Assembly: GCF_002224485.1 (NCBI RefSeq) | Contig: NZ_CP022463.1 | Coordinates: 388,027-452,026, forward strand | Length of the DNA stretch: 64,000 bases | Direction of reading: 5' to 3' | Source: Sinomonas sp. R1AF57 | GTDB lineage: Bacteria > Actinomycetota > Actinomycetes > Actinomycetales > Micrococcaceae | In this document: positions 8,595 through 16,061 of the stretch, piece after piece | Numbering within the stretch: the stretch's first letter is position 1 | Layout: every line of letters starts with the position of its first letter | Translations under genes and position numbers: made by a program | The notes under the pieces: model-generated | Told to the model about the DNA's origin: nothing | Databases searched by the model: none | What the model saw: the letters and a program-made list of their open reading frames with translations, nothing else

Positions 8595-9935
8595 GCGGCG
8601 GCGGAACAGCCACTGGCGGAACAGGAGGAACTTGAGCGCCGTCGCGGCAAGGTTCGCCGCGGTGACGACCGCGAGCTCGAGCCAGCGCCCCGGCGTCGTG
8701 AGCGCGTGCAGCCCGGCGAGGGAGCCGGAGGTGAGCGCCCACCCGAGGGCGAAGACGGCGAGCCCCGCGAGGTGGTGGGTCGCGAGGCGCGCCCGGCCGA
8801 GCACGCCGAAGGTGAAGCGGCGGTTGGCAGCCGTGTTCGCGATGGCGCTGATCAGGAGGGCGGCGAAGTTGGCCCACTGCGGGTCGAGGAACGTGCGGCC
8901 CAGGAGGTACAGGGCCATGTAGGCGACCGTCGAGAAGGCGCCGACCGCGCCGAAACGCACGAGCTGGCCGAGGAGGCCGCCCCTGCCGCCCGCGTCGGGC
9001 GTGGGGACGGTGGCAGGCAGGGGGCCGCGCGCGAGGGCCCCGCGGAGCTGGGCGAGGGGGATGCGTCCCCGGGCCATGTCCTTCGTGAGCCGGTACATCC
9101 CGCGGAGGTCGTCGAGGGCCGTCCGGACCACGTCGACCTTCGAGTCGGGGTCGTCCGTCCAGTCCACGGGGACCTCGTGGCAGCGCAGGCCGCAGCGCTC
9201 GGCGAGGACCAGCAGCTCGGTGTCGAAGAACCATGCCGAATCCAGGGTGTGGGGGAGGAGCTGCTGGGCCACGTCGGAACGGATGGCCTTGAAGCCGCAC
9301 TGCGCGTCGGAGAACTCGGCGCCCATGAGCGAGTGGAGCAGGAAGTTGTAGGAGCGCGAGACGAACTCGCGCTTGGGGCCCCGCACCACGCGGGACGTCC
9401 GGGCCAGCCGCGTGCCGATCGCGAGGTCGGAGTGGCCCGAGAGGAGCGGGGCGACGAGGGGGCTCAGCGCGTTGAGGTCGGTCGAGAGGTCCACGTCCAT
9501 GTACGCCAGGATCGGGGCATCCGAGGCGAGCCACACCGTCCGCAGGGCGTTGCCGCGGCCCTTCGCGGCCAGGTGCACCGCGCGGACTTCGGGCAGCTCC
9601 CGGGCGAGCCGCTCTGCTGCGCGGAGCGTGCCGTCCGTCGAGGCGTTGTCCGCGACCGTGATCCGGAAGCCGTGTGGGAACGTCGCGCCCAGGTGCGTGT
9701 GGAGCCGCCGCACGCACTCCTCGAGGTCCTTCTCCTCGTTGTACACGGGGACGGTGACATCGAGGACGGGGATGCCGGCGGCGTCGAGCGCGGCCGTGGC
9801 GATCGCCGTACCCGGGCGGGGCGCGGACGCGGCGGGAAGGCGCACGACGCCGCCGTCCGCCTGCGCGGTCGGCTCGCCTGCCCCGGGGGCTGGGTCAGCG
9901 GCGGAGGCCGTCGTTGTGGGGTCCGTGAGCGTCAT
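8589..9935 (-). CDS. Bifunctional GT2 glycosyltransferase-GtrA membrane protein
   Basis: A 448-residue fusion. The GT2 domain (about 50-300) resembles polyprenyl-phosphate sugar synthases: TVPVYNEEKDLEECV at its start, the metal-binding DVD in YMDVDLSTDL near residue 147, and SDAQCGFKAIR. The C-terminal GtrA domain (about 325-445) has four predicted membrane helices, ending RQWLFRRRA. It probably makes or flips a polyprenyl-phosphate sugar used by the two GT39 enzymes downstream, with which it forms an operon. The start is set at ATG 9935 because the upstream in-frame extension (GTG 10007) overlaps the opposite promoter region and lacks a ribosome site. The ~50 residues before the GT2 domain are Ala/Pro-rich and probably disordered. 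Confidence 0.87.
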   Translation of the reverse strand: MTLTDPTTTASAADPAPGAGEPTAQADGGVVRLPAASAPRPGTAIATAALDAAGIPVLDVTVPVYNEEKDLEECVRRLHTHLGATFPHGFRITVADNASTDGTLRAAERLARELPEVRAVHLAAKGRGNALRTVWLASDAPILAYMDVDLSTDLNALSPLVAPLLSGHSDLAIGTRLARTSRVVRGPKREFVSRSYNFLLHSLMGAEFSDAQCGFKAIRSDVAQQLLPHTLDSAWFFDTELLVLAERCGLRCHEVPVDWTDDPDSKVDVVRTALDDLRGMYRLTKDMARGRIPLAQLRGALARGPLPATVPTPDAGGRGGLLGQLVRFGAVGAFSTVAYMALYLLGRTFLDPQWANFAALLISAIANTAANRRFTFGVLGRARLATHHLAGLAVFALGWALTSGSLAGLHALTTPGRWLELAVVTAANLAATALKFLLFRQWLFRRRA

Positions 9936-10083
9936 GCCTACGACTTTCGCGGGCGCGCTTATGACGGCCTTAGCGTGATCCTGTGCCGGAACTGTGAGCG
10001 CCGGCACCCGCCTCCCGGCACCGCTCGGATTCGGGCAGGCCCGAATGGTTACGGCTGTCGGTGGCGGGTCCTATCGTGGTCGG

Positions 10084-10122
10084 GTGACCAGCACCATCCG
10101 CCGCGCCGGGGCCCCGACATGA
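10084..10122 (+). CDS. Putative 12-codon leaderless upstream ORF coupled to the EamA gene
   Basis: A TATCGT box (10072-10077) lies six bases before GTG 10084, the same layout as the leaderless promoters of this window. From that GTG the frame reads MTSTIRRAGAPT and stops at TGA 10120-10122, which overlaps the ATG of the transporter gene as ATGA. The transporter ATG has no convincing Shine-Dalgarno of its own, so translation of this leader could deliver ribosomes to it. Seen: box, frame and overlap. Inferred: that the leader is translated and that it matters. Confidence 0.4.
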   Translation: MTSTIRRAGAPT

Positions 10123-11024
10123 CCCGCCGCACGTGGGCGCTCTTCGCCGCCATGAGCCTGATCTGGGGCGTCCCCTACCTCCTCATCCGCGAGGCTGTTG
10201 CCGAGGTGAGCCCTGCCGTCGTCGTGTTCGCGCGGACGGCGATCGGCGCCGTCGTGCTCCTGCCGTTCGCGTGGAGGGGCCTGCGGACGGTGTGGGAGCA
10301 CCGCTGGCCCGTGCTCGCCTTCGCGCTGCTCGAGATGGTGGGGCCGTGGTTCCTGCTCAGCGACGCGGAGCGGTCGATCACGAGCTCGCTGGCCGGGCTC
10401 CTCATCGCGTTCGCTCCGGTGCTCGCCCTCGTCGTGGCGCGGGGGATCGGCCTCGAGAAGCGGATCGGGGGCCTGCGGATCATCGGCCTCGTCGTGGCGG
10501 TCGGCGGAGTCGCGCTCCTCGGGGGTGGCGGGATGCAGGCGTCCGGGCCGTGGCCCATCGCCGAGATGCTGCTCGTCGCCGTCGGCTACGCCGTTGCGCC
10601 GCAGATCGCCGCCGTGAAGCTGCGCGACGTGCCCGCGCTGCCGATGACCGCGGTGTGCCTGAGCGTCGCCGCCGTGGTTTCGGCGCCGTTCGCGGCCCTG
10701 ACCTGGCCCGCCGGTGTGCCCTCTGCGAATGCCCTCGGCTCGCTGGCGCTTCTGGGCCTGCTGTGCACGGCGGTCGCGTTCCTGCTGTTCTTCCGGCTCA
10801 TCGCGGAGGCCGGGCCGGCGCGCGCGACTGCGATCGCGTACGTCAACCCGGTCGTCGCACTCGCTCTCGGGGTGAGCCTGCACGGCGACCCCCTGACCGT
10901 GCCCATCGTCATCGGGGCCCTCCTGGTCCTCGCCGGCACCTTCATGGCGACCCGGCCCAGCCTCCGGGAGGCCGCGCCCCGCGCGGACGCGTCCCAGCCG
11001 GAGTCCGCCCAGGCCTCGGGCTGA
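10119..11024 (+). CDS. EamA/DMT-family transporter
   Basis: A 301-residue integral membrane protein with about ten hydrophobic helices arranged as two EamA repeats, typical of drug/metabolite exporters. It opens with WALFAAMSLIWGVPYLLIREAV, and the second repeat includes the typical AYVNPVVALALGV. Substrate unknown. ATG 10119 overlaps the stop of a possible 12-codon leader ORF. A far longer upstream open frame exists but is antisense to the glycosyltransferase genes and was rejected. The stop lies five bases from the convergent histidine-kinase stop, with no room for a terminator between them. Confidence 0.88.
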   Translation: MTRRTWALFAAMSLIWGVPYLLIREAVAEVSPAVVVFARTAIGAVVLLPFAWRGLRTVWEHRWPVLAFALLEMVGPWFLLSDAERSITSSLAGLLIAFAPVLALVVARGIGLEKRIGGLRIIGLVVAVGGVALLGGGGMQASGPWPIAEMLLVAVGYAVAPQIAAVKLRDVPALPMTAVCLSVAAVVSAPFAALTWPAGVPSANALGSLALLGLLCTAVAFLLFFRLIAEAGPARATAIAYVNPVVALALGVSLHGDPLTVPIVIGALLVLAGTFMATRPSLREAAPRADASQPESAQASG

Positions 11025-11029
11025 CCCGC

Positions 11030-12553
11030 CTAAGCCGCCGGCAGGTACACGGCGAATTCCGTCCGCCCGGGCCGCGACGTCAGCTCGACCGTCCCCCCAT
11101 GCGCGGCGACGATCGCCTCCACAATCGAGAGGCCGAGCCCGGTGGACCCCTCGCCTCCGCTCGCGGTGCGGGCCTGGTCGGCCCGGGCGAACCGCGAGAA
11201 CACGCGCTCCTGCAGCTCCGCCGGGATTCCCGGGCCGTCGTCAACCACCGTGATGACGGCCTCGCCGCGGGCGGACCTGCCTACGGAGGCGGTCACGGTC
11301 GTCCCGGCCGGGGTGTGCTTGCGCGCGTTGGAGAGCAGGTTCACGAAGACCTGGTGGAGCTTTGCCCCGTCCGCCCTGATCTCGAGCGGCTCGTCCGGGA
11401 GGTCGAGCCGCCAGATGTGGTCCGGGGCGATGACCTTCTGGTCTGTGACGGTCTCGACGAGCAGCTGCGTGAGGTCCACCGGGCCGAGCTTGAGGGCCTG
11501 GCCCTCGTCGAGCCGGGCGAGCGTGAGGAGGTCCTCGACAAGCCGGGTCATGCGCTGCGACTGGGACTCGACCCGCCCGAGCGACTCCGTCCCCTGTTCC
11601 GTGAGGGGCTCGGTCATCTTCAGCATGTCCGTGTACCCGCGGATCGCGGTGAGCGGGGTGCGCAGCTCATGGGACGCGTCGGCTACGAACTGGCGGACGC
11701 GCGTCTCGGAGGCCTGCCGAGCCTCGAGCGCGCCCGCGACGTTGTCGAGCATCCGGTTGAGGGCGTTCCCCACCTGCCCCACCTCGGTCCCGGGGTGGGC
11801 GGCCGACGCCGGCACCCGCACCGCGAGGGCGACCTCGCCGGCGTCGAGCGGGAGCTGGGCGACCTGCCCCGCGACGCGGGAGAGCTCCTCGAGCGGCTTC
11901 ATGGTGCGGCGGATGATCCACGTCCCCAGCAGCCCGACAAGCACGAGCCCGCCGAGCGAGACGAGGAGCGTTGTCAGGACGAGGGAGCCGAGGGTGGCCT
12001 GCTTCTGGGCGAGCGGCAGCCCGGTCACCACCACGTCGCCGTACGCGGTCTGGACCGCGACGAGGCGGTATTCGCCCACGCTGAGGCTGCGGTCGACGGC
12101 GGTCGTGGCGCCGAGCCCGCTGTTGTCGCCCGGCGGCTGGGACGAGACGGGCAGCGAGGCGAGCTTCACGGCGTCGGACTGCTGGAGCGAGAGCCGCTTG
12201 CCGTCCGCGGAGATGAGGCCGCCGACGGCCACATTGCCCTCGGCGACGCGCGCGTTGAGGGTGCCGGCGCCCTGTCCTCGGGCCTCGAGCGGGTCGGGGC
12301 GGGTGCCCGCGGAGCCGCTCGGGGAGCCGAACTCGGCGGCGCGGTGGCTCGCCTGGGCGAGCTGCGCGTCGAGCTGCTGCGTGAGCACGCGGTCCATGGA
12401 GGCGTAGAGGAGCGTGCCCACCACGGAGCAGATCACCACGAGCAGGAGCATCGTGGCCAGGACGAGCTTGGTCCGCAGGTGCCACGTGTCCGGGTTGCGC
12501 CAGCTGTGCCCGGGACGCGGCTCGGCGGCGGAGAGGGATCCCACGGAGGCCAT
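11030..12553 (-). CDS. Membrane sensor histidine kinase (HAMP-HisKA-HATPase)
   Basis: A 507-residue sensor kinase. Membrane helix 1 is at about 29-51, an extracytoplasmic sensor region at 52-184 and helix 2 at about 185-212, followed by a HAMP linker. The dimerisation domain carries the phospho-acceptor His in ASHELRTPLTAI near residue 298. The ATPase domain has an N box in LLSNARKH, then DDGPGIP and GLGLSI. It overlaps the response-regulator stop by TGATG, so the pair is co-translated. It resembles PhoR/TcrY-like OmpR-partner kinases. The signal sensed is unknown; the neighbourhood suggests envelope or glycan control. Confidence 0.93.
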   Translation of the reverse strand: MASVGSLSAAEPRPGHSWRNPDTWHLRTKLVLATMLLLVVICSVVGTLLYASMDRVLTQQLDAQLAQASHRAAEFGSPSGSAGTRPDPLEARGQGAGTLNARVAEGNVAVGGLISADGKRLSLQQSDAVKLASLPVSSQPPGDNSGLGATTAVDRSLSVGEYRLVAVQTAYGDVVVTGLPLAQKQATLGSLVLTTLLVSLGGLVLVGLLGTWIIRRTMKPLEELSRVAGQVAQLPLDAGEVALAVRVPASAAHPGTEVGQVGNALNRMLDNVAGALEARQASETRVRQFVADASHELRTPLTAIRGYTDMLKMTEPLTEQGTESLGRVESQSQRMTRLVEDLLTLARLDEGQALKLGPVDLTQLLVETVTDQKVIAPDHIWRLDLPDEPLEIRADGAKLHQVFVNLLSNARKHTPAGTTVTASVGRSARGEAVITVVDDGPGIPAELQERVFSRFARADQARTASGGEGSTGLGLSIVEAIVAAHGGTVELTSRPGRTEFAVYLPAA

Positions 12554-13293
12554 CACCCGTCGGCTGGTTTGATGACGTAGCCGGCGCCGCGCACGGTGTG
12601 GATCATCGGGGGCCGGTCGACGTCGATCTTCTTGCGCAGGTAGGAGATGTACAGCTCGACGATGTTCGCCTGGCCGCCGAAGTCGTACTGCCACACCCGG
12701 TCGAGGATCTGGGCCTTGCTGATGACACGCTTGGGGTTCTCCATCAGGTAGCGCAGGAGTTCGAACTGGGTGGCGGTGAGCTGGATGTCCTCGCCGCCGC
12801 GGGTCACCTCGCGCGTGTCCGTGTTCAGGACGAGGTCTCCGACCACGAGTTCGGCGTCGTCCTGCGCCGCCACGCCCGAGCGCTGCACGAGGCGGTGCAG
12901 GCGGAGCATGACCTCCTCCATGCTGAACGGCTTCGTGACATAGTCGTCCCCGCCTGCGGCGAGGCCCGTGATCCTGTCCTCGACCGCGTCCTTCGCGGTC
13001 AGGAACAGCGCGGGGACCTCCGGCATGAACTGGCGGATCCGGCCGAGCACCTCGACGCCGTCGAAGCCGGGCATCATGACGTCCAGCACCAGCACGTCCG
13101 GGCGGAAGTCCCGCGCGGCGGCGACAGCCGCGGGCCCGTCCCCGGCGATCTGCACGCTCCAGCCGGCCATGCGCAGGCCCATGCTCATGAGGTCCGCGAG
13201 GCTTGGCTCGTCGTCCACCACGAGGGCACGGATCGGGGTCCCATCGGGGTGCGTGAGGGCGGGCAGATTGTTGACGGAGAAGGGGCTTGCCAT
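12553..13293 (-). CDS. OmpR/PhoB-family response regulator
   Basis: A 246-residue regulator. The receiver domain (about 22-135) has acidic Asp27/Asp28, phospho-acceptor Asp71 in VLVLDVMMPG and the conserved Lys in YVTKPFS. A winged-helix DNA-binding domain follows (about 150-242) with LRKKIDVDRPPMIHTVRGAGYVI. ATG 13293 has GGGAGG eight bases upstream; a much longer in-frame extension upstream was rejected as antisense to the divergent gene. It is co-translated with the sensor kinase and divergent from the secreted-protein gene at 13472, so it may control that gene and itself from the shared 178-bp intergenic region. Confidence 0.93.
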   Translation of the reverse strand: MASPFSVNNLPALTHPDGTPIRALVVDDEPSLADLMSMGLRMAGWSVQIAGDGPAAVAAARDFRPDVLVLDVMMPGFDGVEVLGRIRQFMPEVPALFLTAKDAVEDRITGLAAGGDDYVTKPFSMEEVMLRLHRLVQRSGVAAQDDAELVVGDLVLNTDTREVTRGGEDIQLTATQFELLRYLMENPKRVISKAQILDRVWQYDFGGQANIVELYISYLRKKIDVDRPPMIHTVRGAGYVIKPADG

Positions 13294-13471
13294 GGTTCCA
13301 GCCTCCCGTGACGGTTTAGTCCCAGCCTGAGCCTCAGCTTTGAGCGAGCTGTGGAGGCCCGCGCTGACCAGACTATCCCCGGTCACAGCCAGTCCTGCAG
13401 GGTGGCACAGCGTCGCCACAGGGACGGAACGAACTCTTGGGAGCAGGACACCACGACCCCAGGAGGATTCA

Positions 13472-14296
13472 ATGTCCGGCGAAGACCAGCAGAGGCCCCA
13501 CGAACCCGGCCACACCCAGCCAGGCCAGAACCCGAACCGGCCAGGCCAGCAGGCGCGGCCCTCCGTCAAGCCGAGCGTGCCGGCAGGGACGCACGACGCC
13601 GCGTGGCAGCAGGGCGCCCAGCCCGCCGCCGGATGGGGTGCCCCGACACCCCAGCAGGGCCAGCCCGCGGCCGGCTGGGGCGCCGCTCCTCCCCAGGGAC
13701 CGGGCCGGCGCGGGATGTCCCGCACCCAGAAGGGGCTTGCCGCGGCCGGCATCGCCGTCGTGCTCGCAGCGGGCGCCGGGGCCGCCGTGTACGCGGCGAC
13801 CGGCTCCACCGGCGGCGCGGGATCCGCGCCGGGCGGCGGGGGCCAGACGGGCGCGGGCGGCCAGCCCGGCGCAGGCGGCCAGTCCGGCTTCGGCCAGGAT
13901 GGCCGTGCGGCGGGCGCCGCGGCGCCGGACGGCTTCGGCCCCGCCGGCATGGGCGCCGGCACCATGGGACAGGTGCTGCACGGCGAGTACGTGGTGCTGC
14001 GGGACAGCCAGAACGTGACGATGGTCATGCAGACTGGCACCATCACCGCGGTGTCATCGGGATCCGTGACCGTGAAGAGCACCGACGGGTTCCAGCAGAC
14101 CTACGCACTGACCGCCCAGACCGAGTACCTCAGCCGGACGGCGGGCCGCAGCCAGCGGGGGTCCCAGTCAGGGTCATCGTCCGGGTCGTCGTCGAGCCTC
14201 GCCACCGGCCAGACCGTGAGCATCGCGGCCCTCAAGGACGGCCTCTCGGCGCTCACCGTGAGCGCGGCCTCGGCATCAGCCGGCTCGAGCAGCTGA
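13472..14296 (+). CDS. Membrane-anchored or secreted protein with DUF5666-like C-terminus
   Basis: A 274-residue protein. The first ~85 residues are Gln/Pro/Gly-rich and cytoplasmic-looking. One membrane helix (about 90-110, GLAAAGIAVVLAAGAGAAVY) follows, then a Gly-rich linker (about 112-145). An exported beta-rich domain (about 165-235) contains GTITAVSSGSVTVKS, which resembles DUF5666-type domains, and a Ser-rich tail ends it. ATG 13472 has AGGAGG eight bases upstream. It is divergent from the two-component system and close to the glycosyltransferase operon, so a cell-surface role is likely. Function unknown. Confidence 0.8.
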   Translation: MSGEDQQRPHEPGHTQPGQNPNRPGQQARPSVKPSVPAGTHDAAWQQGAQPAAGWGAPTPQQGQPAAGWGAAPPQGPGRRGMSRTQKGLAAAGIAVVLAAGAGAAVYAATGSTGGAGSAPGGGGQTGAGGQPGAGGQSGFGQDGRAAGAAAPDGFGPAGMGAGTMGQVLHGEYVVLRDSQNVTMVMQTGTITAVSSGSVTVKSTDGFQQTYALTAQTEYLSRTAGRSQRGSQSGSSSGSSSSLATGQTVSIAALKDGLSALTVSAASASAGSSS

Positions 14297-14314
14297 CCCC
14301 CGACGTCCTGCCGC

Positions 14315-14366
14315 GCACGACGGCGCCGCCCACCTCGCGCTGAAGTGGGCGGCGCCGTCGTGCTTT
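14315..14366 (+). terminator. Rho-independent terminator, 19-bp perfect stem
   Basis: Perfect 19-bp arms at 14315-14333 and 14345-14363, 11-base loop, then TTTGT. It ends the gene at 13472-14296, and the symmetric stem may also act on the opposing transglycosylase transcript. Confidence 0.85.
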
Positions 14367-14414
14367 GTCCCCCTGCTGCCGCCGTTCGGGCCGCGGGTCA
14401 CTGCCAGCTGGTCA

Positions 14415-15257
14415 TCAGTACCAGTTGTTGGCGAGGTGGAAGGCGAGGGCGTTGGCGGGGGAGCCGTACCGGGACTTGATGTAGTTCAGGCCCCAGTCGA
14501 TCTGGGTGCGGTAGTTGGTCTGCCAGTCGGCGCCGACGCTCGCCATCTTCGAGCCCGGGAGCGACTGGACGATGCCGTACGCGCCGCTCGAGGCGTTGGT
14601 CGCGGTGGTCCTCCAGCCCGACTCCTTGGTCCAGAGGGTCTCGAGGGCGCTCATCTGGTCCTGGCCCCAGCCGAAGGCGGCGAGGCGGCTCGCGGCGTAC
14701 GCCTTGGCGCCCGCGGGGTCATCGACGGGCTGGGCGGCTAGCGCGGCGGCTGCCTTGTCCGCCGCTGCCTTGTCCGCGGCAGCCTTGTCGGCGGCAGCCT
14801 TTGCGGCCGCCGCCTGGTCCGCCGCTGCCTGGTCGGCGGCAGCCTTGGCAGCGGCAGCCTGGTCCGCGGCGGCCTTCTCGGCAGCTGCCTGGTCCGCAGC
14901 CGCCTGCTCCGCCGCGGCCTTCGAAGCAGCGGCGTCAGCGCGGAGGGCCGCCTGCTCGGTGGGGCCGGCGGCGATCGACTGGGCGATCGAATCGCCCGAG
15001 GCTTCGGGAATGCTGGCCTCGACAGACGAGGTGCGGGCCAGGCCGTTCACGTTGGCCGTGGCTGCCGCGCCGCCTCCGGCGACCGCGAGCAGGCCGAGGG
15101 ACAGTGCGACGACGGCGCTGCGGTGGCCGAGCTTGTCGAACGCGCCGCCGGACTTGGCGCCCGAGGACGCCGCAATGCGGGCGAGGGGGGAGGAGTGGTC
15201 GAAGGCGCGGCGGCGGCCATGAGGGCGCGGGGCAGCGCGGAAGGGGGACTTGCTCAA
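14415..15257 (-). CDS. Secreted transglycosylase-like cell-wall protein behind a c-di-AMP riboswitch
   Basis: A 280-residue exported protein. A basic N-terminus precedes a signal/membrane segment (about 46-72, AVVALSLGLLAVAGGGAAA). A long AADQ/AADK low-complexity stretch follows (about 115-180). The C-terminal ~100 residues form a transglycosylase-SLT/Rpf-like domain: LWTKESGW with the probable catalytic Glu, SSGAYGIVQSLPGSKMAS, and NALAFHLANNWY at the end. The start is set at TTG 15257 (GAGAGG about ten bases upstream). Longer in-frame starts such as ATG 15317 lie within a ydaO-type riboswitch aptamer and would need the aptamer to be translated. It probably cleaves peptidoglycan during growth, regrowth or division. 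Confidence 0.85.
   Translation of the reverse strand: MSKSPFRAAPRPHGRRRAFDHSSPLARIAASSGAKSGGAFDKLGHRSAVVALSLGLLAVAGGGAAATANVNGLARTSSVEASIPEASGDSIAQSIAAGPTEQAALRADAAASKAAAEQAAADQAAAEKAAADQAAAAKAAADQAAADQAAAAKAAADKAAADKAAADKAAAALAAQPVDDPAGAKAYAASRLAAFGWGQDQMSALETLWTKESGWRTTATNASSGAYGIVQSLPGSKMASVGADWQTNYRTQIDWGLNYIKSRYGSPANALAFHLANNWY
14748..14930. repeat. Coding repeat for AADK/AADQ units
   Basis: Roughly 15-18-bp imperfect units of the type GCCGCTGCCTTGTCC and GCGGCAGCCTTGTCG repeat across the middle of the transglycosylase gene. They encode an Ala-rich, alternating Lys/Gln/Asp spacer that separates the membrane region from the catalytic domain. Confidence 0.75.
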
Positions 15258-15277
15258 AGCGGATGGGCCTCTCGTTG

Positions 15278-15455
15278 GCGCCTGCGAAGTTAGCTGTCGG
15301 GTTCGGATGCGAGCCATCCGGCCCTGCCGATGGGCATGGGCTTCACCCCAAGGGCGCACCTCCGCTCGGGAGAGCGGGCGCGGCCGCCAGGTGGGTCCTC
15401 CGTCTCTGCCTTGCACTGAACGCAACGGGCCGCCGGCAGAGTTCGGCGAGCGGGT
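15278..15455 (-). promoter_or_regulatory. ydaO/yuaA-type c-di-AMP riboswitch
   Basis: Read on the minus strand, this leader holds blocks I recognise from the actinobacterial ydaO class. Near the 5' end are GCCGAACTCTGCCGG and GGAGGACCCACC. The middle has TTGGGGTGAAGCC and GGCAGGGCCGGATG. At the 3' end CCGAACCCGACAGCTAAC is followed by CGCAGGCG. ydaO RNAs bind cyclic di-AMP and are typically off-switches upstream of cell-wall hydrolase and rpf genes. That matches the secreted transglycosylase whose TTG start lies about 20 bases downstream. The exact 5' boundary is approximate. Confidence 0.85.
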
Positions 15456-15490
15456 CCCGTGGGCACCCGCCGTTCTGCGGGCACCCATAC

Positions 15491-15530
15491 ACCGTACGGG
15501 AAGCTTCCGCCATTGTCACATTTGGGTAAC
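15491..15530 (-). promoter_or_regulatory. Promoter of the riboswitch transcript with GTTACC-N5-GTGACA repeat
   Basis: On the minus strand GTGACA (15519-15514), a 17-base spacer and TACGGT (15496-15491) form a good promoter, with the start expected near 15484, just ahead of the aptamer. GTTACC (15530-15525) and GTGACA, five bases apart, form a direct repeat over the -35 region. This resembles reported MtrA-type sites on actinobacterial cell-wall genes, but that assignment is an inference. Confidence 0.55.
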
Positions 15531-15748
15531 GGCAGATTTGGCGCCGGCATTAGCTGACCGAAGGGTCGGTTGTCTACCTGACAGGGCCGGGTCTCTAACG
15601 CGCGTCCACGACCGTCCGCATTGTGAGACTCCGGCCACTTCAACGGAAGATGAACTGGAGACGTCCTTTCGTCGAAGATCCTTCGACAAAAGCTCAACCA
15701 TTCTCCGGAACTATGAAAATCTTGATTCATAACGGGCGTGCGCCGAAT

Positions 15749-15764
15749 CGTGATCGTGATCACA
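15749..15764. promoter_or_regulatory. CRP/GlxR-like site
   Basis: CGTGA-N6-TCACA, nine of the ten positions of the TGTGA-N6-TCACA consensus used by actinobacterial CRP/GlxR proteins. It lies about 300 bp before the winged-helix gene and about 265 bp upstream of the expected start of the divergent riboswitch transcript. Confidence 0.5.
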
Positions 15765-15799
15765 AAGGACTTCCGCATCTCACCATGTGAGACGAAAGC

Positions 15800-15830
15800 G
15801 GCATTGTTACTTGCCTGTAGGCATTGTTAC
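15800..15830. promoter_or_regulatory. Direct repeat GGCATTGTTAC x2
   Basis: Two exact 11-bp copies start at 15800 and 15820. A direct repeat with a period near two helical turns is the arrangement bound by OmpR/PhoB-type winged-helix proteins. The gene downstream encodes such a domain, so autoregulation is possible (inference). Confidence 0.45.
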
Positions 15831-16061
15831 GCCGCACACTCTCAGTGTGAACAAAGACTCAACAGCACCTGCAGCCGCAGTAGCCCTCGCTGGCTCACCC
15901 GCCAGCCTCGAGCCGTGCTGTTGTCGAATGTCGAGCTGACTGCACCACCCCAGCGTTTAGCCCCAGTCGTTCCTCCGCCCAGCGTCGGGCAGCACCTTCC
16001 CACGCGGGCGATCTGCTCCGCATTCGAAGCCTTCACGGCTAGTTCTCTCGAGGTCTGATCC

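Larger units (their letters stand above)
15531..16061. other. Long non-coding regulatory region before the winged-helix gene
   Basis: No gene is supported here. It is the most AT-rich stretch in the area and holds several symmetric motifs: a CRP-like site at 15749-15764, a TCTCAC-CAT-GTGAGA dyad at 15778-15792, and two copies of GGCATTGTTAC at 15800-15810 and 15820-15830 (20-bp period). The last ~200 bases before the ATG look like an untranslated leader. The short frames in this stretch lack ribosome sites and codon bias. Confidence 0.6.

Noticed and set aside
4422..8635. Very long frames antisense to the glycosyltransferases (over 550 codons)
   Set aside because: High-GC shadow frames with Arg/Gly/Pro repeats; the minus-strand proteins have clear membrane helices and family motifs.
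8322..10118. Extended N-terminus for the EamA transporter
   Set aside because: The extra 600 codons are antisense to the GT2-GtrA gene; the EamA fold begins exactly at ATG 10119.
13294..14082. N-terminal extension of the response regulator
   Set aside because: The extra codons are antisense to the divergent secreted-protein gene; ATG 13293 has a good ribosome site and gives the normal domain length.
15258..15488. Longer start (ATG 15317 or earlier) for the transglycosylase
   Set aside because: It would translate through the riboswitch aptamer; TTG 15257 has a ribosome site and the signal sequence begins shortly after.
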